The notes beneath the pieces were generated by a model that saw nothing but the letters and a program-made list of their open reading frames with translations, made no database searches and was not told where the DNA came from. From Bacillus fungorum (GTDB taxonomy: Bacteria > Bacillota > Bacilli > Bacillales > Bacillaceae_G), in contig NZ_NWUW01000024.1 of NCBI RefSeq assembly GCF_002746455.1, positions 1-58,332 on the forward strand: a stretch of DNA of 58,332 nt, in the 5' to 3' direction. Positions 1 to 7,276 of the stretch are shown in pieces; the stretch's first letter is position 1; every line of letters starts with the position of its first letter. A program made the translations under genes and the position numbers.

Positions 1-184
1 TTCTCGCTTTCAGTAAACCAATCATGCCGTATTGGATTAAATCATCTATTTCTAATCCCGTATTACTTTTTATCATTTCCTCGTTTGAACTGTATTTTTT
101 CCAAACGAAATTATAAACTAGCTTTTTATATTTCTTCACAAATTCATCATCCGACATCCCCTTCACATCAACAACCTCAGCCAT
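1..184 (-). CDS. Phage sigma-70-like factor, N-terminal part (cut by window edge)
   Basis: The first 61 codons of a minus-strand gene run off the left edge. The protein starts MAEVVDVKGMSDDEF and reaches DDLIQYGMIGLLKA, which matches sigma-70 region 2.1/2.2, the core-RNA-polymerase-binding helix. Phage sigma-like factors of this kind switch on late genes. The start overlaps the stop of the upstream zinc protein by 8 bp, which suggests translational coupling in the early operon. Region 4 and the stop codon lie outside the window, so the full domain layout cannot be checked. Confidence 0.72.
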   Translation of the reverse strand, partial: MAEVVDVKGMSDDEFVKKYKKLVYNFVWKKYSSNEEMIKSNTGLEIDDLIQYGMIGLLKAR

Positions 185-578
185 TCGCTCCACCCCTTTT
201 GATTTCTCTCATATCAGTTGGACCTTTCCAAATCCCCGCTCGTTTCCATTGTTTTTTCTTTTTCCCGACATACGAGGGGCTAAGTTCATACATAATACCA
301 ATATCCTTATCCGGTATACCTTGTATATTTAAATTCCTGACAACCTCAGGCGTTAAACCACTCGACGCTTCCCTTCTTGGTCCACCGTTCTTTTTAGGCT
401 GTGTATCCAAGTATCTACCCAACTGGCGTAACTCTTCACCAGTCGGGCATACTTTACACTCATTAACACTAAAACTTTCATTGGATGAGCGATTGTAATA
501 ACAACGTCTGCATTTCTGTTCGATAATGTCACCAATTTGGTATGTGAGCTCTTTTCGTTCTTCTTTTGTCAATTTCAT
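177..578 (-). CDS. Phage zinc-binding / HTH-like protein
   Basis: About 133 residues. The N-terminal third carries two Cys pairs (CRRC and CKVC), suggesting a zinc ribbon. The middle (EVVRNLNIQGIPDKDIGIMYELS) reads like a helix-turn-helix followed by a basic stretch. It is probably a phage DNA-binding protein, but no named family is recognised. The ATG at 578 is preferred because AGGTG lies seven bases upstream. An in-frame GTG at 587 is possible but sits directly against the previous stop. It is coupled to the sigma-like gene downstream. Confidence 0.6.
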   Translation of the reverse strand: MKLTKEERKELTYQIGDIIEQKCRRCYYNRSSNESFSVNECKVCPTGEELRQLGRYLDTQPKKNGGPRREASSGLTPEVVRNLNIQGIPDKDIGIMYELSPSYVGKKKKQWKRAGIWKGPTDMREIKRGGANG

Positions 579-587
579 AACGCGCAC

Positions 588-1484
588 CTATAAGACTGCT
601 TTGAGCGCCATACCGAGCGCTTGTGATCTACCTTGTAACTCAAGGCGATGTTCACGTTCTTTCGCAGCTGTCTCTTCTGCGGCACGTACATTGATATGCA
701 TTTTTTGAAGGTCATGCTCTAATTCATGATTCTTTTCAGTAACTGCATTGAATTCGTTTAGTAATGTGCTGTAATCTTCCTCACGCTCTTGCGATTGTTG
801 TTTCATGCTTTCAAAAGCATCTTCCGCTTCTAAGCGTGCTTTCGTTTCTGCAATCAGACCTTGCGCTAGTTTTTCTTTTATACCTTTTAAGTCCTCATAC
901 AGTTTCGATACTTCACTTAACTCTTTTCGAAGGGCATCTTTTTCATCAATAATGCCATTTAATCGCTCTTTCCAAGAAACATTTAACGTTTCTACTTTCT
1001 CGATATGTTCAGCAGCTATAGAATTTAATTTTGACGGTTCAGATTTCGTTTTCTCAACGTTTTTAAGTTGTGGTGATGGTTTTGTGTTCTGAGGATTCTT
1101 AGATGCGCCTACACGCTTATTAGGCACCACTTTTGATTCTCTTCTTTTAGAAATGTGATGGTACAAAGTTTTTTCGTTTACACCTAAGTGCTCAGAAAGT
1201 CTTCCCCAAGTCCATTTCTTTTCATCCGCAGCACGTAACTTTTCAGCAGTCGTACAAATTTGATCCCAGTTTTTTTGTTCAGCCATGTGTTCCGTTCTCC
1301 CCTCGAGTAGGCTTTCGCCTAAGTTTTTTAGTTTTTCACCGATTTCACAATTTTCAGCGCACCATGAAGTTTTATGGTTTTTGCAAGTGTTACTATATTT
1401 CGGGACCTTCGTACAACCTTTGCACTGATCATCTTGTATATTTAAAATCCTAAGTCGGACCTGACGTTTTTCAGTTTTGTTCAA
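588..1484 (-). CDS. Phage zinc-finger / coiled-coil DNA-binding protein
   Basis: The N-terminal 60 residues carry a Cys cluster (CKGC, C-x5-C, C-x3-C) resembling the zinc module of the next gene downstream. Next comes a helix-turn-helix-like segment (WGRLSEHLGVNEKTLYHHI) and a basic Lys/Pro-rich linker. The last ~140 residues are a long coiled coil rich in Glu, Lys and Leu. A regulatory or scaffolding role in the phage early region is inferred, not shown. The start is uncertain. TTG at 1484 is preceded by GGGGTGAT and opens with LNKTEKRQ; an in-frame ATG at 1535 with AGGT upstream would add 17 residues that look unlike the rest. Confidence 0.55.
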   Translation of the reverse strand: MNKTEKRQVRLRILNIQDDQCKGCTKVPKYSNTCKNHKTSWCAENCEIGEKLKNLGESLLEGRTEHMAEQKNWDQICTTAEKLRAADEKKWTWGRLSEHLGVNEKTLYHHISKRRESKVVPNKRVGASKNPQNTKPSPQLKNVEKTKSEPSKLNSIAAEHIEKVETLNVSWKERLNGIIDEKDALRKELSEVSKLYEDLKGIKEKLAQGLIAETKARLEAEDAFESMKQQSQEREEDYSTLLNEFNAVTEKNHELEHDLQKMHINVRAAEETAAKEREHRLELQGRSQALGMALKAVL

Positions 1485-1553
1485 TCCATCACCCCATATG
1501 AGATTGAAAGATAGGTAGTACAACGAACTTGTCATACTACCAACCTGTAATTG

Positions 1554-2285
1554 TTAGTCTTCTAATGTTTCATCAAAAGGCTTGTCCTCATCAGACACTT
1601 CATATTCCTCAGAAGATTTCGATTCTTTTTCTTGCACCTGCTCTTCTTCCGGCACAACCGGTTCTTCTGTATCTGTTTCTTCCTTCGGTTTCTCTTCTGC
1701 CTTCGGCTGCTCTGCCACATCAGGCTGTTTCTCTTTCCATTCGTGCCATTTGATTGCCATCGGTGCAATACGCGCGCGGTAATCATCAATCATTTCAATC
1801 AACTTCACGTTAGAAATTTTCAGCTCATTCGCTAGTTTTAGATAAGACTCTCCCTCAAGCTTTCGTTTTACGATGTAAGCAAAATCATGCGGCAAATCAT
1901 CTAAACCTGGTGCAAGTCCGCTAATGATAAACTCATCAATCGTTTCGCGATCAGCTTGCTCTCTTTCTTCGCGTGTCGGAATTTTCTCTTCTGGGATATC
2001 AAAATCAGCTTCTAACTGTTCAAATGATGCCTTTACTTCTTTCACAAACCCTTTGTCATCAACCTCATACTGCGTTACTGGTTCGTTCGTTTTTGCGTTA
2101 ACAGTAACGTTGAAATTAACCTGCATGGATTCCAGCGAGATAAATACTTTTGTATCGATCATTTCGGAAAGTACATCCAACTTACCGCGCAATGATGAAT
2201 CCGTTACTTCCAAAACAATTTCTTTCTTCCCATCAGGTTTAAGATTCACTTTCTTTAATGTTGGTTTGAATTCGATATATGACAT
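1554..2285 (-). CDS. Phage protein of unknown function with acidic tail
   Basis: 243 residues. The first ~80 residues are beta-rich (MSYIEFKPTLKKVNLK onward). The middle is helical, with an HTH-like stretch (YLKLANELKISNVKLIEMIDDY). The last ~50 residues are very rich in Glu, Asp, Pro and Lys and are probably disordered. No family is recognised. Its place between a DUF1064 nuclease-like gene and zinc-finger genes fits an early phage DNA-metabolism operon. Confidence 0.55.
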   Translation of the reverse strand: MSYIEFKPTLKKVNLKPDGKKEIVLEVTDSSLRGKLDVLSEMIDTKVFISLESMQVNFNVTVNAKTNEPVTQYEVDDKGFVKEVKASFEQLEADFDIPEEKIPTREEREQADRETIDEFIISGLAPGLDDLPHDFAYIVKRKLEGESYLKLANELKISNVKLIEMIDDYRARIAPMAIKWHEWKEKQPDVAEQPKAEEKPKEETDTEEPVVPEEEQVQEKESKSSEEYEVSDEDKPFDETLED

Positions 2286-2299
2286 ATGATCCGCTCCCT

Positions 2300-2716
2300 T
2301 TATTTCGCTTGTTTTAGTCTTTTCTCTTCACGTTTTAATTTGTTGTACTCATCTAGCGTGATGAATCCGCCGTATTTCTTCACATGTTTTAGCAAGATGA
2401 GTTGTAAATGTGGGTACTTGTATTCAAACATCTTTTTCTTTACCGCGAATGTTTGTGTAACCATACCCTTTATGTCTACGACTTCCACATCACCATTTGG
2501 CAAATAAACCATGAAGTCTGCGATATATGTAATTGCCTTAAAACTTTTACCGTTCTTCGTAAACGCTGGTTGCAAGGTGAATCTTGGTTGTAATTCGAAG
2601 CTTGTAATTTCACCTGCAGCTTGGCGTATTTTTAATCCGGAGTAATAATCCGCTTCTGCTTTACTATCAAAAATATGGCTGTTTAGCTTAACTTTTTTAT
2701 TGTTATATTTACTCAT
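2300..2716 (-). CDS. DUF1064 nuclease-like phage protein
   Basis: 138 residues from ATG 2716 (MSKYNNKKV). The order KVKLNSHIFDSKAEADYY, then FELQPRF, then YIADFMVYL, then VEVVDIKGM follows DUF1064. This phage family has a predicted PD-(D/E)xK restriction-endonuclease fold. The acidic residues in SKAEADYY, ADFMV and VVDIKG are candidate metal ligands. A reading frame extends back to a GTG at 2737, but that stretch overlaps the small ORF upstream. The ATG overlaps the end of that ORF (ATGAGTAA), so coupled translation is likely. Confidence 0.72.
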   Translation of the reverse strand: MSKYNNKKVKLNSHIFDSKAEADYYSGLKIRQAAGEITSFELQPRFTLQPAFTKNGKSFKAITYIADFMVYLPNGDVEVVDIKGMVTQTFAVKKKMFEYKYPHLQLILLKHVKKYGGFITLDEYNKLKREEKRLKQAK

Positions 2717-2783
2717 AACTTTTCTCTTTCGCTTCACTAATTAACTGAGTGATTTCATATACAGCATTTTGTGCACGTTCCAT
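2709..2783 (-). CDS. Very small phage ORF, 24 aa, coupled to the DUF1064 gene
   Basis: ATG at 2783 has a very strong ribosome binding site (AAGGGGTGA, 6 bases upstream). The frame encodes 24 residues starting MERAQNAVYEITQL and ending KEKSYE, then TAA. The stop overlaps the DUF1064 start by 8 bp. The strong site and overlap suggest the ORF is translated, either as a small protein or as a leader that loads ribosomes onto DUF1064, whose own site is weak. Confidence 0.45.
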   Translation of the reverse strand: MERAQNAVYEITQLISEAKEKSYE

Positions 2784-2814
2784 GTTTCTTCACCCCTTGA
2801 ATATTTTTCAAAAA

Positions 2815-2892
2815 TCAATACATACTATTTTCAAGCCGCTTAATCCACGGCTGGTACTTCCTTCTTTTACAGTAAGAGGCAGATTGGTTCAT
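2815..2892 (-). CDS. Possible small basic ORF, 25 aa
   Basis: ATG at 2892 opens a 25-residue frame beginning MNQSASYCKRRKYQPWIKRL and ending with TGA at 2815. The product would be strongly basic. The ribosome binding site is weak. The start lies inside the loop of an inverted repeat (2868-2914), so its expression could be controlled by RNA structure. It may also be chance. Confidence 0.22.
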   Translation of the reverse strand: MNQSASYCKRRKYQPWIKRLENSMY

Positions 2893-2929
2893 CACTTTTC
2901 TAATTCTTACTGTATATTTTTAAAAATAT
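2868..2929. repeat. Inverted repeat plus 16-bp palindrome in phage intergenic region
   Basis: TACAGTAAGA at 2868-2877 and TCTTACTGTA at 2905-2914 form a perfect 10-bp inverted repeat with a 27-base loop. Directly adjoining is the palindrome ATATTTTTAAAAATAT at 2914-2929. Together they lie upstream of the DUF1064 cluster on the minus strand. They could be a protein-binding site or an RNA stem; nothing in the sequence decides which. Confidence 0.5.
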
Positions 2930-3026
2930 CGAAAATAATACCAACAAGCTGTTTGAACTAGCAGCTTCACTCTTCTCGCAATGGGAATGCAATTTATCAC
3001 AATTAGCTAACTCATTCGACTAACTG

Positions 3027-3057
3027 GCAGACAACCGAAAATGTTGTCTGCTTTTTG
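3027..3057 (+). terminator. Plus-strand intrinsic terminator inside the minus-strand phage operon
   Basis: GCAGACAAC and GTTGTCTGC form a perfect 9-bp stem with a 7-base loop, followed by TTTTT on the plus strand. On the minus strand no T-run follows. It would stop an antisense or short plus-strand transcript rather than the early operon. Confidence 0.55.
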
Positions 3058-3235
3058 TATGGAATTTTTCATTTTACATATACTACTTTTGAGCCTGTTG
3101 CCAATGCAAGCCATTTGGTGTTTTGAATTCCGACTAAGCTTTTTGTTGCATAGATTATCACATCTTTGACAACACTGTTTTAAAGCGCGTTTTCTGGTTA
3201 TTCGTAGTTCTAATCCAGAATAATTTTTCTCCTAT
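3058..3235. other. Phage intergenic stretch without a clear gene
   Basis: The gap between the small ORFs and the gene ending at 3272 holds no convincing CDS. On the minus strand one frame ends with a protein-like stretch (VVKDVIIYATKSLVG, then LALATGSKVVYVK, stop near 3072), but it has no proper start or ribosome binding site. An overlapping Cys-rich frame also lacks a start. These may be remnants of a decayed small gene. Confidence 0.3.
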
Positions 3236-3267
3236 AAAGGACGGCAGGTACGACTGCTCGTCCTTTT
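3236..3267. terminator. Terminator-like hairpin after the gene at 3272
   Basis: AAAGGACG-GCAG pairs with CTGC-TCGTCCTTT with one bulged base. The plus strand has a T6 tail; the minus strand, downstream of the gene ending at 3272, has only TTTAT. It may work in both directions, better on plus. Confidence 0.45.
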
Positions 3268-3271
3268 TTAC

Positions 3272-3718
3272 TTATACCGCATACTCTCCCTTCTGATAAT
3301 TTCGAACCACATTGCCCTCATCATCGTAGTAAACAATTTCCCAATAAGGATGGCAGTTGTGCTTTTCAATTTCTCCATCGAACAAAACGAACAGATTAGT
3401 TTTCCAGTTCCCAACGATCGTACCCCACATGCCAGCTACGTTTACTCGCATACCCATGTAAGCAAAATGTAGGTTTCTAAAGTTTTGCATTTTCTTAAAC
3501 GCTTGTTCTGTGCTGTACATCCGCTTGATATCAAAAACCCCTTCGTTCTCACACTTTGCAAACTTCATGAATTCAGCCATTGGCATCGTTAGAAGCTTTG
3601 TTCTGAACTTTTGCCAGTACAGAAATCTTGCCTTTCCTTCAGTTTCCGCTACCACATATTCTTCATTCGGCCATTGTTCGAAAATGGTAGTGAGTTTGAA
3701 TTTGTAAAGAACCACCAT
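3272..3718 (-). CDS. Phage protein of unknown function, 148 aa
   Basis: A mixed alpha/beta protein rich in aromatic residues (MVVLYKFKLTTIFEQW; FAYMGMRVNVAGMWGTIVGNW; WEIVYYDDEGNVV). There is no signal peptide, membrane segment or recognised motif. The start at 3718 is preceded by AGGGGGAGGTGAAAGG, a strong ribosome binding site. It lies 15 bp downstream of the YpiB-like gene in the same operon and ends at a hairpin. Confidence 0.6.
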   Translation of the reverse strand: MVVLYKFKLTTIFEQWPNEEYVVAETEGKARFLYWQKFRTKLLTMPMAEFMKFAKCENEGVFDIKRMYSTEQAFKKMQNFRNLHFAYMGMRVNVAGMWGTIVGNWKTNLFVLFDGEIEKHNCHPYWEIVYYDDEGNVVRNYQKGEYAV

Positions 3719-3733
3719 CCTTTCACCTCCCCC

Positions 3734-4216
3734 TTAATTTGCAATCAACTGGTGGAACAGTTCTTTGTTTCTTGTGTCTAGTGCATGATTAATGAGTTGG
3801 TATTTTATTAACTTTTCAATTTCATCATGATCTTCCCCGTCGATATGCGTTTCAAGTGAGCACTCATCATCTTCAAGTACTTCCATGTACAAAGGTTCCT
3901 TGTATTTACCTTTAAAATTGATTTGAATATATATCGGTGCATCATTCACATTGAAATGATGATATGCTGACATCCCATCTGTAACAGTTAAATTTGGTTT
4001 ATAAAACGCGAACAGTTGACCTTCTGAAAACTCTGCAGAAATTTCAATTCCATACGGATACTTCTTTGCATTTTCAACAAAGTGGATTCTTGTTACAAAC
4101 CTTAAATGTTTATGAAATGTGTAGATAAATGGAAAGCCCTCGTGTCTTCTAGGCAAGATATGGTTTAAAACAAATTGCATAAACTCACGCTTTTTCTCAA
4201 CCGACACGTTGCTCAT
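3734..4216 (-). CDS. YpiB-like protein (UPF0302 plus IDEAL domain) carried by phage
   Basis: 160 residues from ATG 4216 (MSNVSVEKKREFMQF). The pattern FMQFVLNHILPRRHEGFPFIY, then IHFVENAKKYPYGIEIS, then FYKPNLTVTDGMSAYHHF, then PIYIQINFKG follows the Firmicute YpiB/UPF0302 family (recalled, not searched). The C-terminus (KLIKYQLINHALDTRNKELFHQL) resembles the short IDEAL domain that ends host YpiB. Host YpiB is poorly understood, and a phage copy may mimic or compete with it. The longer frame to 4282 is discounted because GGGGGGT lies just before ATG 4216. The start overlaps the upstream zinc protein by 20 bp. Confidence 0.68.
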   Translation of the reverse strand: MSNVSVEKKREFMQFVLNHILPRRHEGFPFIYTFHKHLRFVTRIHFVENAKKYPYGIEISAEFSEGQLFAFYKPNLTVTDGMSAYHHFNVNDAPIYIQINFKGKYKEPLYMEVLEDDECSLETHIDGEDHDEIEKLIKYQLINHALDTRNKELFHQLIAN

Positions 4217-4385
4217 GCAGTACCCCCCTTTTCCATCCTTCAAATTTTCGAATCCAAGCATCCCAATTTTCTTTTTGCGCAACTACTTGCTGCTTTGCTA
4301 TTTCACAATTACAACCCTCAACCGTTATCATCCCAGGATAAATTTCTTTATGAACTACGCCAGTGTTACTGCATGTCATGCACAT
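4197..4385 (-). CDS. Small CxxC zinc-binding phage protein
   Basis: 62 residues from ATG 4385, with AAAGGAG eight bases upstream (an in-frame GTG lies at 4394). MCMTCSNTGVV and GCNCE give a C-x2-C ... C-x-C pattern similar to short DnaJ-type zinc modules; a basic amphipathic tail follows. The ribosome binding site is the end of the upstream helicase-loader gene (GAGTGA), so translation is probably coupled. Function unknown. Confidence 0.55.
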   Translation of the reverse strand: MCMTCSNTGVVHKEIYPGMITVEGCNCEIAKQQVVAQKENWDAWIRKFEGWKRGVLHEQRVG

Positions 4386-4390
4386 TTTTT

Positions 4391-5293
4391 TCACTCCTTT
4401 TCGAATCTTCTTAATCGATAATTGTTACCGTTCATTTCAATAACTTCCGTTTCATCATCAAAGATGCGGCTAAAAATACGTTCGTTATAAATCCCGAAGA
4501 GAGCTTGTATGGAATGGTTTGTTGTATAAATCGTGTGCCGTCCAATTCGGCTATCGATAATTTCAAACAGTTTCTTTTGCGCCCATTTGTGCTTCTTTAA
4601 CTCGTCTTCATCATCTGGTTCCTTTTCAGCCCCAAGATCATCAATTACTAAGCACTCTATTTTAGAAAGCATTGTCAGTAATTCATCTTCTGTCATGTCA
4701 CTTTTACGGTTATATGTGGACTTCAATTTGGTAAAGAGCTTTTCTTCTGTAATAAAGCAAGCGCTTATACCGCGTTTCATTAATTCTTTTGTCATGGATA
4801 CAGCTAAATGGCTTTTACCCGTTCCGTAATCACCGACAAGCATGATGTTTTGTCCGACTTTCTTATTAAACGTTCGTACATACTGCTCACACGCTTCTTT
4901 CGCGTCATAAAGCTGTTGACTTGGTGGAACATAATTTTGGAATGTTGCCTTTTTCAACTTCTGATTGATTAAGCTGCCATCTTCAAATCCTTTAAATAAC
5001 TTGAGGACCTTTTCTTTCACATGCATTTCTTGTGCTTCCGTCGCTAATTGCTGATCTTCCTTTTCTACCGCTTTACACTGCGGACAAAATTCTTTTCCTG
5101 TTTCTTTATCGATAAGCATGCGCTTGTTACAAACATCTTTTATGTTCTTCTTCCCTACAATGAAAACGTTCTGGCATCGATTCGGTGAAAATTGAAACAT
5201 TTCCACTGCTTTTTTCTTAGCTTTTTGAGAAATCATATTTGCTGAAGAATTCTTCACTTGATTTACCTGATTTACCTGTTTTAACTGACCCAT
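4391..5293 (-). CDS. DnaC/DnaI-like helicase loader ATPase
   Basis: 300 residues. Residues ~55-100 carry Cys motifs (FCPQCKAVEKED) typical of the N-terminal zinc region of DnaI-like loaders. The AAA+ core has Walker A GDYGTGKS, Walker B CLVIDDLGAE, sensor TTNHS and a candidate arginine finger NERIFSRIFD. It should load the replicative helicase at the phage origin. The ATG at 5293 has GGTGG upstream and overlaps the DnaD-like gene by 77 bp. A shorter start at 5236 (MISQKAKK) would keep the core but has a poor site. Confidence 0.85.
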   Translation of the reverse strand: MGQLKQVNQVNQVKNSSANMISQKAKKKAVEMFQFSPNRCQNVFIVGKKNIKDVCNKRMLIDKETGKEFCPQCKAVEKEDQQLATEAQEMHVKEKVLKLFKGFEDGSLINQKLKKATFQNYVPPSQQLYDAKEACEQYVRTFNKKVGQNIMLVGDYGTGKSHLAVSMTKELMKRGISACFITEEKLFTKLKSTYNRKSDMTEDELLTMLSKIECLVIDDLGAEKEPDDEDELKKHKWAQKKLFEIIDSRIGRHTIYTTNHSIQALFGIYNERIFSRIFDDETEVIEMNGNNYRLRRFEKE

Positions 5294-6176
5294 TCAATCC
5301 ACCGCCTTTTACTTTTCCTGTTCGTTTATTTGCGTTACGATGAAATTCTTCTTCAGCTGATTCAATATCAGCTAATGTACGAATGTTGTTGTTAGCCCAA
5401 TCTTCTAAAATACCCACTGCATAATTCCAACGCTTGTTTTTCCGTAATGCTCTTTGCATGGCAGCAATAACTACTTCTTCGCTTAAATCATCTATCCAGT
5501 GACCAATTTCTTCTGCGACAAACGGCTTTATCATACCGAAATTTTCTTCGTAAAAATTGAAGCAATTAGGACTGCTACTACTACTTACATTCTCTGTAGT
5601 AATATTTGTAGTAATCTCTGTATTTGTCTTACGTTCTAACGTAGGAGGCTCCTCCGTTTTATCGTAAGAGGGTGGTACGTTTGAACGTAATAGGCTATTA
5701 CTTTCTATCGTAGGAGGGCTATTACGTTTCAACGTAGGAGGGGTACCATTTCCCCAATATAAGATTGATATTTTTTGTATTTCTTCCGGAACAGGTTCGA
5801 TAAACATCACGTTATTGCACCTAGTGCCATTTACAAATACCGTTCGAAATTCAATGTTAATCAAACTTCTATCTTTCAAATAGTCACATGCATCTTTTAC
5901 TTGTCTTTTGGTAAAACCAAATGAGTCTGCAAGCTGTTGGTAGTTCTTTTGAAGCATATCCGCCTTAAATTTCTGTTTGTACCTTACATGATTGGATTCT
6001 TCATCTCTTATTTCTGTTGGTTTATACCAATAAACAACTTCCCCTAAGATGGTAATGGCAATTACATATGGCTTTCCGTTGTCTAATGTGATTGTTTTAA
6101 ACCAACCATGATCTATCACATTTCCACGGAAGTTCATTTGTCCAATTTGTAGCACCTTGCTGTTCAAATGACTCAC
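5217..6176 (-). CDS. DnaD-domain phage replication initiator
   Basis: 319 residues. The N-terminal ~125 residues look like a winged helix (MLQKNYQQLADSFGFTKRQVKDACDYL). A low-complexity linker (~140-205) follows, then a DnaD C-terminal domain (FYEENFGMIKPFVAEEIGHW ... WNYAVGILEDWANNNI). Such proteins bind the phage origin and recruit the helicase loader, here the next gene. The linker is encoded by five 23-bp DNA repeats, the likely origin. GTG start at 6176 with AGAGGA upstream; its GTGA overlaps the stop of the preceding 58-aa gene. Confidence 0.82.
   Translation of the reverse strand: MSHLNSKVLQIGQMNFRGNVIDHGWFKTITLDNGKPYVIAITILGEVVYWYKPTEIRDEESNHVRYKQKFKADMLQKNYQQLADSFGFTKRQVKDACDYLKDRSLINIEFRTVFVNGTRCNNVMFIEPVPEEIQKISILYWGNGTPPTLKRNSPPTIESNSLLRSNVPPSYDKTEEPPTLERKTNTEITTNITTENVSSSSSPNCFNFYEENFGMIKPFVAEEIGHWIDDLSEEVVIAAMQRALRKNKRWNYAVGILEDWANNNIRTLADIESAEEEFHRNANKRTGKVKGGGLNGSVKTGKSGKSSEEFFSKYDFSKS
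5626..5741. repeat. Iteron array, candidate phage replication origin
   Basis: Five directly repeated units of 23 bp lie end to end: 5626-5648, 5649-5671, 5672-5694, 5695-5717 and 5719-5741. The plus-strand consensus core is ACGTTnnAACGTAGGAGG. The half-palindrome ACGTT/AACGT is best kept in units 1, 3 and 5. The array encodes the proline-rich linker of the DnaD-like initiator (PPTLKRN, PPTIESN, PPSYDKT, PPTLERK). Origins placed inside the initiator gene are known in lambda and several Gram-positive phages. Confidence 0.78.
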
Positions 6177-6349
6177 TTCCTCTCACAAATCGCGATGTAA
6201 GACCTATTCTCCATAATGACTTTTTTAATCTGGCATTCTGGATACGAAGTCCTAAAATACTGTTTTATCCGTTCTTTTATTTCTTCTTTAGATTTTGCTT
6301 CTCTCCACAATGCACTGGGGAGAAGCACTTTGTATGGAACGTTTCGCAT
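6173..6349 (-). CDS. Small phage protein, 58 aa
   Basis: ATG at 6349 begins MRNVPYKVLLPSALWREA and ends at TGA 6173. The middle is a Lys/Glu-rich helix, followed by KKVIMENRSYIAICERK. It starts 3 bases after the RecT stop and its stop overlaps the GTG of the initiator gene (GTGA), so it sits snugly in the operon. No family recognised; the gene position and overlaps are the evidence. Confidence 0.55.
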   Translation of the reverse strand: MRNVPYKVLLPSALWREAKSKEEIKERIKQYFRTSYPECQIKKVIMENRSYIAICERK

Positions 6350-6352
6350 GGA

Positions 6353-7276
6353 TTAAAGCTCTTCATTTTCAAAGTCGAATTCTTTCTGCTCTTTTTGCTC
6401 TGGAACAATCACTGCTTCTTTCTGGCGACTTGTATGTTCTAAATCGATAAATTTAGAAAGAGCTACAACTTCTTGAAGTGATAAATCGTTTGGTTTCTTA
6501 TTGAATTTTTCTTTGATAATTGCTTTTAAATCGTCCTTTGTCATGTCATACTCTTGCAATTTCCCATTAATATACGACCATTGATTTTCACGTTCTGATA
6601 CTTGTGTTACAGTTTTTCCTTCCTCAACTTGTAGCTGAGTTGGAGTAATATCCACTCGAGCACCTGGTTGATAAGAATCAACTTGTTCTACCGGATTACT
6701 TCCAACCGACTCATCCTCATTTATTTCAATACCATACTGTAATTTTGCAGCTCGTTTCATTACATGTTTTTTAAACATATCGTTGTACCAGTTATTCCAC
6801 ATGTGCTTATTAGTACCTGACTTCATGTGGTCCACTTCATTTGTTTCCATCAGTACAACTACATCTTTAAACCCTTCGCGTTGTGCGACTGCATAACACC
6901 CAACTACTTGACCTCTAGGAAATTTCACTTTATGGTTTTTAATAATCCATTCCCCTTCATTTGATCGTTCTGCATCAAACTCATCATTTTCGTGAACCGT
7001 TTGAACATCAATTCCTTTGTATCCGCTCTTTTGTCGCGCTAAGTGAAGCACACCTTCTACTGAGATTTGTATACTCATTTTATTGCCGTACACAATGCAG
7101 AAGATGTGGTTTAAGAATGGATTCAGTTCAGAATTTACGCACGTTTGAACGAATAAAGCGAACTGTTCATTTGATGTACCCGCTGCAATTGTTGATTTCA
7201 ATGTATCTAACTCACTTTGCGTAAAACTTCCTACCACTGCTTGTGTATTTGAAACTGCCACTTGATTTTTAGCCAT
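6353..7276 (-). CDS. bet: RecT/Bet-family single-strand annealing protein
   Basis: 307 residues. The conserved core is FVQTCVNSELNPFLNHIFCI, then MSIQISVEGVLHLARQKSGYKGID, then QREGFKDVVVLMETNEVDHMK and MWNNWYNDMFKKHVMKRAAKLQYG, which is the phage recombination protein Bet/RecT family. It pairs single-stranded ends during phage recombination and replication. The tail ends in acidic residues (FDFENEEL). The SMC-like ATPase two genes upstream is a plausible partner; no separate exonuclease is visible. The start overlaps the end of the upstream gene by 8 bp. Confidence 0.85.
   Translation of the reverse strand: MAKNQVAVSNTQAVVGSFTQSELDTLKSTIAAGTSNEQFALFVQTCVNSELNPFLNHIFCIVYGNKMSIQISVEGVLHLARQKSGYKGIDVQTVHENDEFDAERSNEGEWIIKNHKVKFPRGQVVGCYAVAQREGFKDVVVLMETNEVDHMKSGTNKHMWNNWYNDMFKKHVMKRAAKLQYGIEINEDESVGSNPVEQVDSYQPGARVDITPTQLQVEEGKTVTQVSERENQWSYINGKLQEYDMTKDDLKAIIKEKFNKKPNDLSLQEVVALSKFIDLEHTSRQKEAVIVPEQKEQKEFDFENEEL

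Noticed and set aside
85..498. Plus-strand open frame of 137 codons
   Set aside because: It is antisense to the zinc/HTH phage gene and the sigma-like gene and has no ribosome binding site. Its composition (Phe, Ser, Pro-rich) is that of a shadow frame.
1924..2289. Plus-strand open frame of 121 codons
   Set aside because: Fully antisense to the acidic-tail phage gene; Ser/Asn/Phe-rich shadow with no start signals.
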